Assembly: GCA_945897825.1 (NCBI GenBank)
Contig: CAMDGX010000005.1
Coordinates: 20,543 to 84,542 of the forward strand
DNA length: 64,000 nucleotides
DNA from: Asaia bogorensis
Lineage (GTDB): Bacteria; Pseudomonadota; Alphaproteobacteria; Acetobacterales; Acetobacteraceae
Direction of reading: 5' to 3'
Shown: positions 61,701 through 64,000 of the stretch, one piece after another
How positions within the stretch are numbered: position 1 is the stretch's first letter
Layout of the letters: the number at the start of each line of letters is the position of its first letter
Program-made: the position numbers and the translations under genes
Notes under the pieces: model-generated
Database searches by the model: none
The model's input: only the letters and a program-made list of their open reading frames with translations
What the model was told of the DNA's origin: nothing

Positions 61701-64000
61701 GACTGCGAGGTCAGGTTCAGGCTGCCGTTCACCGGCTTGGCGAATGTCGACAGCGCGCCATCCACCTCGATGGTCACGCTGATGAACGGCTGGGTCTTGG
61801 TGTCCGGATTGTGCGGCGGAACCTCGCAGCCCGGAATCGGCGGCAGCGGGGGCAACGCCTTCGTCGCCGCCGGCGCCTTCCACGACAGCAGCCCGAAATT
61901 GTCCGCCGCCTTGTCCGCGGTCAGGAACGTCAGCACCGTCGGCGCGTGCTCGGTGACCTTCTCGTCCTTGCTCGGCGGCACCGGATCGGGCGGTGCACCA
62001 CCCGACGGGTTGCAGCCACCCGGCGGCGTGATGCCGTGCCAGCCCGGCGCGCGCGGCCCCGCGCCCTCGTCGGACACCACCGACTGTCCGTCTTCCGAAA
62101 CGGTCGCCGTGCCGTTGATCACCAGCATGCCGGTGGTGTGGTCGAAGCTCAGGATGTTCAGCTTCGTGCCGGGTGCGGCGCCAAACACGTTCGGAAACGA
62201 AATGGTCGCAGGCGTCGCGAAGGTCGCCGCCCCCGGCGCCTGGATCGTGATGTCGAACGTGTGCTGCAGCACACCCGGCGGCAGCATGTCGCGCACCAGC
62301 TCCGGCGGCACCGTGCTGATGCCGATCTGCGCGTTGGTCAGGGGCTTGCCGTCCTCGCCGATCACGCTGCCCGGATCAACCGTCACCGACATCGCGTCGC
62401 GCTGGCTGTCCGTCAGGTTCGGGGCCGAGCCGGCATCCACGCCGACCGTGGTCGGGGCGCTGTCGCTGATCACCGAGAAGATCGTGGCCTGCACCCGCGG
62501 CAGATACACCTCCAGCCGCCCGGCATGGGCAACGCGTTCGGCCGCGGAGCCCATCGTGTCCATCACGGTGTTCGCGACACCGGGCCGCAGCTCGGAATCC
62601 ATCACCATCTCGGGCCAGAACACGCCCGCCGGCGCATTCGTCGCCGTGCGTCCGTCAACCGCCACCTTCACGTTGCCGGAAGGCAGGTTGGTCAGTTCGA
62701 AGTAGCCTTCGGCATCGGTGTAGACCACCTGGCCCTCGAGCCCGAGCAGGTACACCTTGGCGTTGGCGATCGGGTTCAGGAACACGTCGTCGTCCGTGAA
62801 GGCGATCCCGTCCGGCCCGCGCCGCATGTCGTCGAACGTCATCGGCTGCAGGTCCGGCCCGGGGTCCACCACCCGGCCCCGCAGCGTCGTGCCCGCCACC
62901 GGCGTCAGGCTGACGGTGGTGAACGTCGCGGTGCGCACCCCGCCCGCGGTGCCGTCCAGGTCGGCATCGAGGAACGCGCCGTCGGCCGCCGCACGGATCT
63001 TGTTGCCGTCCACCGTCAGCGTGATTTTCGTCCCGCCCGGCATCGGGCCGGCGAAGAACAGGTTGGCGTAGCTGCCGTCCTGCGCCGGCACGATGGTCGC
63101 CGCCAGCTTCGTGCCATCCGCCGTCGTGGCGTAGAAGCTTTCGCTGGTCAGCGAATCGAGCTTCACCGCGCGCGAGAACCGCACCTCCGGCCGCTCGGTG
63201 GTGCCGATGTTCACCTCGCCCTCGCTCGGCCCCATCGCCGAGAGGAAGAACGGCGGCAGCGCCGCCAGCGCGAATTGGCGCGACAGCGTCGCGACATTGC
63301 CGGCCGCATCGGTCGCGCGCAGCGTGAGCGTGTGCGTGCCGATGTCCAGCCCGGCCAGGTTGATCGCGGAATCGAAACTTCCGCTGGCCGAATCGAAGAA
63401 GATGCTGGTCGCCGGCCCGCCGTTGAAGCTGTAGCTGAGCGTGCTGAGCGTCGACCCGGTCGGGCTCGCCACCCCGGCCAGCCGCGTCGTGTAGGTCACG
63501 GTGTCGCCCTCGGCGATGCTCGTCAGCACCACCAGCGGCAGGCGCGTATCCAGCCGGAAACTGCGCGTGACCGACGTCGCGTCGTTCCCCGCCGCGTCCT
63601 TGGCGGTGATGGTGATGCTGTGCAGCGCATCGGCCGTGCCGTCCAGCGCGAAGCCCGTCGCGATGCTGTAGCGCCCCTCGGCATCCAGCGTCAGCGCCTG
63701 GCTCGCCGCCCCGTCGATGCTGAACCGCGCCTCGGCCACGCCCGACAGGTTGTCGGTCACCTGGCCCGTCACCGTCACGTTGCCCTTGGTCACCCCCGGC
63801 AGGATCGAGGCGACGATGTTCGGCCCCTGCGCGTCCTGCGCCAGGTTGAACCGCGCCAGCGCGGCCTCGGCCACCTGCTGGCCCAGCACCTTGCCGGCCG
63901 TGTTGGAGAACTCGAAATGGATGCCGCCATAGATGCGGCTGCGCCCGGCCTCGTCCGCCGCCTCCTGGAACGTCCCGAAGGTCCGGCTCACGCCCGGCAA
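46721..64000 (-). CDS. Giant multidomain protein: PAP2/haloperoxidase-like tail, Ig, metalloprotease motif, propellers and TIG super-repeats (5' partial)
   Basis: More than 5,750 residues, open at the right edge. In translation order (residue 1 = 64000): residues 1-57, the C-terminal piece of a PAP2/vanadium-haloperoxidase-like domain (SRIYGGIHF, the SR-x5-H motif); 58-250, two Ig-like domains; 254-360, an SbsA-type Ig; 370-455, a carboxypeptidase-regulatory-like domain; then a Pro/Gly linker (about 657-690). About 1080-1230 is a zinc metalloprotease-like region with HEIGHTFGLNE at 1173-1183 and a possible Met-turn (NDIMRAG). Next come two ASH-type domains (60.15-59.49 kb), a second regulatory-like domain, a TSP3-like acidic stretch (59.25-59.12 kb), an LVIVD-type propeller (59.1-58.2 kb), an Ig and a second SbsA-type domain. 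From 57.45 kb to the end there are two full and one partial super-repeats. The gene stops right after a propeller, with no RTX or PEP-CTERM tail. Confidence 0.9.
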   Translation of the reverse strand: MPGVSRTFGTFQEAADEAGRSRIYGGIHFEFSNTAGKVLGQQVAEAALARFNLAQDAQGPNIVASILPGVTKGNVTVTGQVTDNLSGVAEARFSIDGAASQALTLDAEGRYSIATGFALDGTADALHSITITAKDAAGNDATSVTRSFRLDTRLPLVVLTSIAEGDTVTYTTRLAGVASPTGSTLSTLSYSFNGGPATSIFFDSASGSFDSAINLAGLDIGTHTLTLRATDAAGNVATLSRQFALAALPPFFLSAMGPSEGEVNIGTTERPEVRFSRAVKLDSLTSESFYATTADGTKLAATIVPAQDGSYANLFFAGPMPGGTKITLTVDGNKIRAAADGAFLDADLDGTAGGVRTATFTTVSLTPVAGTTLRGRVVDPGPDLQPMTFDDMRRGPDGIAFTDDDVFLNPIANAKVYLLGLEGQVVYTDAEGYFELTNLPSGNVKVAVDGRTATNAPAGVFWPEMVMDSELRPGVANTVMDTMGSAAERVAHAGRLEVYLPRVQATIFSVISDSAPTTVGVDAGSAPNLTDSQRDAMSVTVDPGSVIGEDGKPLTNAQIGISTVPPELVRDMLPPGVLQHTFDITIQAPGAATFATPATISFPNVFGAAPGTKLNILSFDHTTGMLVINGTATVSEDGQSVVSDEGAGPRAPGWHGITPPGGCNPSGGAPPDPVPPSKDEKVTEHAPTVLTFLTADKAADNFGLLSWKAPAATKALPPLPPIPGCEVPPHNPDTKTQPFISVTIEVDGALSTFAKPVNGSLNLTSQSFTLSAGTGIEKKFDFDPKTYAEMFTTGQGFADLNKDQLYGARIKITEIRQQSDGSRTRDVYTYYGNRFVAAVHGPSALAGSGDSMAFFRTNTDGIVRTNSVDLFLPSAVKTSFTGGGAPFTLAGSFAGNGTLTGQFDPDKGGYNQKSTFNIQVSDAKGALTVGAVTAIGTGTEPSKVSVNEADYRTELSRTLKAVSLVTEPGKDGKLGTADDTKTYYYDYGGGVTVTTLPGTDGKLGTADDVTLNTVAKASQLGSVGASFLAEFKNFLPDVKYTAKDFDAMLDAQVAAMKAAVLADYAPAGKQYQIVASNAGADVTMEWKDAFFPPTGELVYGYADFDRSKPWMASYLSQRSIDGKGTIGQAALEWAMAEGLNVNIKNSGVFGVAINFDWSSGATFAQFVANTVSHEIGHTFGLNEAYLNVPGKGSPNINPPNDIMRAGNTNDGDLTFAATNIGALKAALGLQPNGATPISATVKEYRTNINAPASAKGLREGKNELTTPSLVAGWADIDVVNGVTVAFGATAADGAGGTTSTLDVRLSNVGFSALSLDGFTLGSGSKGFSIVNAGLAGTTLEPYETATLTIAFDPTAVGAAGDTLTILSNSDTGPLTFNLSGSGRSVAPVAQVTAGNNNFGGMLVGAPTASLGGLFSISNGGANPLEITGISIVEGAAEFALLDVPANLGTTPAALAFGESLSFGVSFSPSRLGLQRAVIEVATNDPMQPVLRLGAVGTGIAELPTASWGRDYVGMQVTTPNNPPALNAVSDDKGFFSFFLPSDSPYHMAVFDPATGLVAHDYSRTAQSGKGVNLTATLVFGASVARDGDFDGLPDDIEFAIGTNARGADTDKDGLSDFTEIQQGLDPLGGLNLPVGVVSAASLQGTAEAVVVTGSLADPTRLTAFLATGTAGLAVVDVSDFKAPTVLAELDLAGTNTRVAVDSARGIALLGAGAGGLHFVDVSTPATPTLIRTETFADPVAAVVVRDGTAFVAAGTKLLVLDIATGELRQTVELGGSAVRDVAVAGNRLYTLDSANVVRVLSILDDVVVLQGSVALPEGGGRLAVGAGVVFVTSRTGGTGGYLTVNVSDPAAPTLISGVDDNSLAGTAMALNGSGLGLVAGGIDFVFGGFRGVDLVDVTDPANTGAFLQRFELPQLARDITIANGVAFVADGSAGLQVLNYRAFDTKGQAPTVSIEIGAIDADPGKAGVQVVEGRSLEALAQLSDDVQVRNVELLVNGKVVLNDPTFPFELFADVPSIKAGGTSMTVQVRATDTGGNTTLSDLVTIDVVPDTFAPGISSVSIAEGAKRFFVRGIDVMFDEAIDPVTINGAAVTLVRAGNDGELGTDDDVAVALKLDTRALNHVLSVAPSGALLPGDYRFTLGAGAVADAAGNALAAPLVRNFTIRPASNVKAASGAPAESVAPSANPGQSIGISVPFDPTTARMTFATISNTGTIGTTTVLASRVDAGQGIAYFTVPFAAVTGDATVFSQVGDTKTGFDDGAFPLQVVPVVTSAQLDSIGGGMMNITLRGFGFVEANGSQYQFGSTLVTDDSAGTGPDVYDGWPNYNSNTAVSVQVPLTVGAFGPITVKTAGGTSVGFTADLSGVVATAMRGTPANPELASANPGQAVTLQGSGFSAETGVIFSYRESGSAQISYVRVTPTTVSQDGTRATVIVPSQANDVFGVRVLGSATAPLLQIVPTLQGFSTSGNSLYLAGSGLVEGGSTFQLAGASVVDTTTNQTPDIYYAANHDNSGAHFPMPAFGLGGVAVTTAGGTSTTLPANIMNPAQGLLRDLAVAPETGDLWVAGSGNPLSLHLVDPTTGATNRTITLDSKAIGSAGFSGGLHVVSATFSLGGTDVPAGSLLVFNANTNPDRVVAVDLATEAVIATLALGTNYDTSGGVFDPQTGDLFLIDRSVNPGRLVRLNAATGSEVSNSVLPVHFSEGGLAIAPAGGQAQQGNLWYVTNHENTAYELSRSGEVLRRVSLDLQGMSGESPTGVAFRADGMMLVSTSNGRVFAIDPQFDPAQAIPVLTSIVGTATRGTPGSAGQASANAGQVIELVGANFGSGTQVLFPVRAVDGSISLVAVAPNIVSADGTRLQVKVPEQARTGDIKVSNTGRRNLGGAGFTDSIYRSVTVQFTAGADTAEVRFADGGIEDVSNESWGLDNVVVRQGGTTIFSDNFESGIAAGGWSDSRVESAWQTNFTRFSGRFASEEQRLSLTGLTAGQTYTLSFDLYALDSWDGAAGPDQFQVRIDDALVLDETISNYSVTAAQSIGSSAGVRLQVVPTVTGLTGQPGLDSVLTIDGSGFQEGATTFTIGGVVVVDEYTNLNYPNTIDYYSNNQYQLVVPRTLDGPVRVATDGGFDEIAGPSLFRQEGATLSGITAQGVVGTPSQLGQAAANVGQVITLTGGGFTTSTMVQFDAADDTGRLGTVTRRVDGVANNGTTATVVVPALARTGSVRVLGAAEAQALQIVPTLRAIGGTVAPGNTLLIEATGLVQPELVVQVDNRTIGTFTLTTVADGTAQGSYYLAQQSTQQLLSLVLPSGVSNGVVTVSTVGGSATLRTGQALTNTVITPAQDIGDTMATATLLNMGAAQSVTVKAQIGDGTFASKDVDLFRVEAQSGERMILSLTEVTRSSARVRVFDAAGAPIASYSFSSQFSNGAWSFGPYDFEVPATGTYYFGVTAQNSSYDPAVGGSGTASSDMGYAFTAVRVTNSDTSLTAIQAGAERGTAALAGVAAANVGQTITLLGTGLAASDEVVFTTIDSSGYYSTQNVAPLTVAADGTSLTVRVPEAATTGRVRLERELVGILLQVVPTLDSLDMSANQPFNNGTLRLYGTGFAEGSSSVMFGASVLRDVSRNYGSNVDSHFVTSSIPNGRLSTQVPNGVPTGPLRVVTVGGTSETLQISFAAMVSAAGSGTPADAAVASANPGQSIEIQGTNLTAGASVVFATIDENGTLGQRIVRPWMVNEAGTTAQVVVPDDAVTGMVRVVGDQTASARLLQIVPVVRGIDVTSVQSLGSYIDVTVLGAGLVEGNNSQYRFGSATVVDGNASVGPNVTYDYSMGLQNGLAYLRVPLSGDAFGPVTVTTAGGTSAPFSLTFSGVTGTAFTGKAADVGLASANPGQVVTLAGAGLSTATDVLARYTRENGDVGVMLLNPAAVAADGTSATLQLPFTLNGVVQLQMPGTGASHLVQIVPTLVSSSVSGGTIYLQGSGFVEGKSTISFAGVTVVDTEVNAGPNVWYGDLGENGRLDVAEPTHGVGDITVTTAGGTSAPMALSQARLPYGFLQDIAFDPGTGDAWVVDNANPGSLRRIDLDTGAMQAEIVVTNDVFGSTYFWGGLQVVPQGFNLNGVDVPAGSLLAFNGQTNPDRVVAVNPGTGALVASLALSANYDMSAGVFHPSSGHLFVLDRRTGPHQIVEIDPADGAVLGSFAAPFNATYAGMAIDPVTGNIWFGSNEQAMVVEMTATGEVVRSTSFTAQGGESSAISGLAFDGDGRLLVASTSGRIHVLRTDVDFAVSRPVLGAIIASPHSGVPANKVTGAANVGQVIELEGLNFGGTTRVLFPTRDGSGTEGVQFATPLMVSGDGTRLQVLVPNTATTGDVRVVNSAAQNLGFGGWADGIYRNVQVSFKADDATTVLRFSDSGIQEVPDESWGLDNVTVSSPGGTVFFDDFEGKAQSGWSNARIEGSAGTVFSRFSGRFANEAQTLTLGGLTAGQTYTLSFDLYALDSWDGEAANDLFQVSADGAVLLRESISNYSTNQGQTFNASGGVPLLVVPTLTGTSGRPGGQSAFTLAGSGFMEGETKFTVGGVAFADTSNDSNVFDAYGSRNDNYTVTFPVVLDGKIRVTTEGGYAEIAAPTLPAPTPSIFTGIRVPGLAGGLPYNANAAANAGQTIVLLGQGFTSATLVQFQGNDDNGVSGVITRGGQVNNAGTELSVQVPALARTGAVTVRGAAGSHALAVVPLLRGAGGATAEGNVVLIEGTGLPLSELQVKVGGKVAPFSVRTVTDGGSFGLSSLGDGTVQQLLTVTVPAGAAGTDISVATEGGTATLKVGTTTTLSPISATSDVGDTLATAQAVALASGERVVIDSTMGDSATPTIDVDLYSVSLVQGDQLRVFFEQGTYFHVRVFDQAGVEKAADTFYDSGFGSTGLEFRPPAAGTYYVGISGYANVTYDPTVTGSGTSGFNNGKYSVSLARAQSGVTRLTGIAATADLGTPAAASVASANPDQTITLTGTGLLAGERVVFTTMNASSPLSTVSVTPISVAGDGTSLTVKVPHQAATGTVRLERDTAGVMLQVVPVLLDVTGTPSGSYANGSVVLTGRGFIEARSTLRFGDVTIDDISRNNGPSVGNASIGGQSVANGRFSLQAPQGAQSGPLSVTTVGGTSNVLDLSFSGISATAASGTPADAAKASANPGQTITLQGDKFDSSLDVVFDVRRSDGSVTQVVARPASVAEDGTSATVVVPFDAVTGRVRVIGDKTATEAALQIVPLLTDAQIENVAANAVLMNVRLTGRGFVEGPGTSYIFGSSVIEDISSGAGPDVQDVYDPNYTYNGSAYLSVTYSDDSFGPIMVRTEGGTSAPFSVGFAGITATATSGTPADPGQASANPGQTITLTGTNLTATMDLVLHYRESGSGALRALRMSPDSVAEDGASATLALPGYVNGAVRVQVLGSSAQPLLQVVPVINSFDVSGSNLYIYGGGFVEGGSTIGFAGATMVDSSTDGNIDIYYHSAADSTGLRLTEPVHGFGPLTITTAGGTSAPFAYNVLLQPFGNLRDVAFDPVTKSAWVSDIANPTKLHRIDLATGTELQSITLNSTDFGSAYMSIAGLQITPEVFTLNGTSIPLGSLLVFNGQPNPDWVTALNPADGTVIATLQFKGNYDMTAGIYDPQTNHLFVLDRSQNPRKILELDPADGTVISSFNSPLWGDEAGLAIDPVTGNLWMGSYNVPDHTTLIEMTRTGTEVRRINVATQGINDQEISGLAFDDTGKLLVSSTQGRIYRVTV
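46724..48496 (-). repeat. Giant-protein super-repeat, unit 3 (truncated, 591 codons)
   Basis: Contains the first two TIG pairs and the propeller (47.41-46.72 kb), then ends at the stop codon; the jelly-roll-like and PPC-like parts are missing. It stops at the equivalent point of the propeller end in units 1 and 2, so the C-terminus looks deliberate rather than random. Confidence 0.85.
48497..52948 (-). repeat. Giant-protein super-repeat, unit 2 (1,484 codons)
   Basis: Same order as unit 1: TIG pairs, propeller (51.88-51.20 kb), jelly-roll-like domain (50.88-50.51 kb), TIG pairs, PPC-like domain (49.45-49.13 kb). The identical peptide LTAGQTYTLSFDLYALDSWD occurs in both units. Confidence 0.85.
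52949..57454 (-). repeat. Giant-protein super-repeat, unit 1 (1,502 codons)
   Basis: Measured from SANPGQ (57454) to the same motif in unit 2 (52948). Order: two IPT/TIG-like pairs; propeller (56.35-55.69 kb); TIG; jelly-roll-like SWGLDNVVV...AGQTYTLSFDLYALDSWDG (55.33-54.99 kb); TIG pair; PPC-like domain (53.96-53.57 kb); TIG pair. Confidence 0.85.

Noticed and set aside
63998..64000. TTG as start codon of the giant gene
   Set aside because: It only marks the window edge; the frame begins in the middle of a PAP2-like domain, so the real start lies outside.
1..64000. Insertion sequences, prophage, tRNA or rRNA genes
   Set aside because: I looked for transposase motifs, integrase, cloverleaf sequences and rRNA-like stretches on both strands and saw none.

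Overview
This is a 64 kb window from a high-GC bacterial genome. Two PEP-CTERM proteins, a class I ribonucleotide reductase without an ATP cone, and many short-chain, acyl-CoA and amidase catabolic genes fit an alphaproteobacterium. I infer Acetobacteraceae/Rhodospirillales, partly because the two-ended A/T hairpin repeat found here seven times is one I associate with that family. No rRNA, tRNA, CRISPR array, transposase or phage gene was seen.

Layout. 0-5.5 kb: the end of a chemotaxis receptor fused to PilZ, a LuxR-type regulator, a PEP-CTERM protein, and nrdA with tandem NrdR-box candidates. 5.7-11.2 kb (minus): a transporter/oxygenase pair (MFS, 2OG-Fe oxygenase) and an uptake/processing pair (oligopeptide-type binding protein, M20 peptidase). 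11.4-17.8 kb (mostly plus): an aldolase of the DapA family, two tandem duplicated SDRs, a methyltransferase, a probably leaderless unknown gene, a CBS protein behind an FNR/FixK-like box, a small lipoprotein and a D-2-hydroxyacid dehydrogenase. 18-20.3 kb: a DUF1028 / AtzG-like / amidase operon ending at a perfect 15-bp hairpin. 20.3-21 kb: a second PEP-CTERM gene with a near-consensus sigma-54 promoter. 21.5-27.1 kb (plus): small-molecule enzymes (class V aminotransferase, TauD-like dioxygenase, cyclase, PPC-domain protein, zinc alcohol dehydrogenase, small membrane protein). 27.2-30.9 kb (minus): FAH hydrolase, CoA-transferase, alpha/beta hydrolase and crotonase, a likely acid-degradation operon. 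31.0-32.6 kb: an acyl-CoA carboxylase beta subunit. 32.8-40.5 kb: two convergent sets that look like glycan or sugar modification (multi-span membrane protein, FAD oxidoreductase and glycosyltransferase on plus; glycosyltransferase, sugar isomerase-like, epimerase and GMC oxidoreductase on minus). 40.6-44 kb: two acyl-CoA dehydrogenases and an MDR reductase.

44.1-64 kb is the most unusual part. A 798-residue ELP-repeat/RTX protein, probably a type I secretion substrate, runs into the 3' end of a giant minus-strand gene (more than 5,750 residues, still open at the window edge). The giant protein starts in the window with the C-terminal tail of a PAP2/vanadium-haloperoxidase-like domain. It then carries Ig-like domains, a zinc metalloprotease signature (HEIGHTFGLNE), anchor-type domains, a beta-propeller, and two full plus one truncated copies of a super-repeat of about 1,490 residues built from IPT/TIG-like units, a beta-propeller, a jelly-roll-like segment and a PPC-like domain.

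Two genome-scale signals cut across the genes. Seven copies of a 106-141 bp double-hairpin palindrome sit between genes, six of them 3-11 nt from a stop codon. Strand composition also flips near 18 kb, from C-rich to G-rich on the plus strand, regardless of gene direction.
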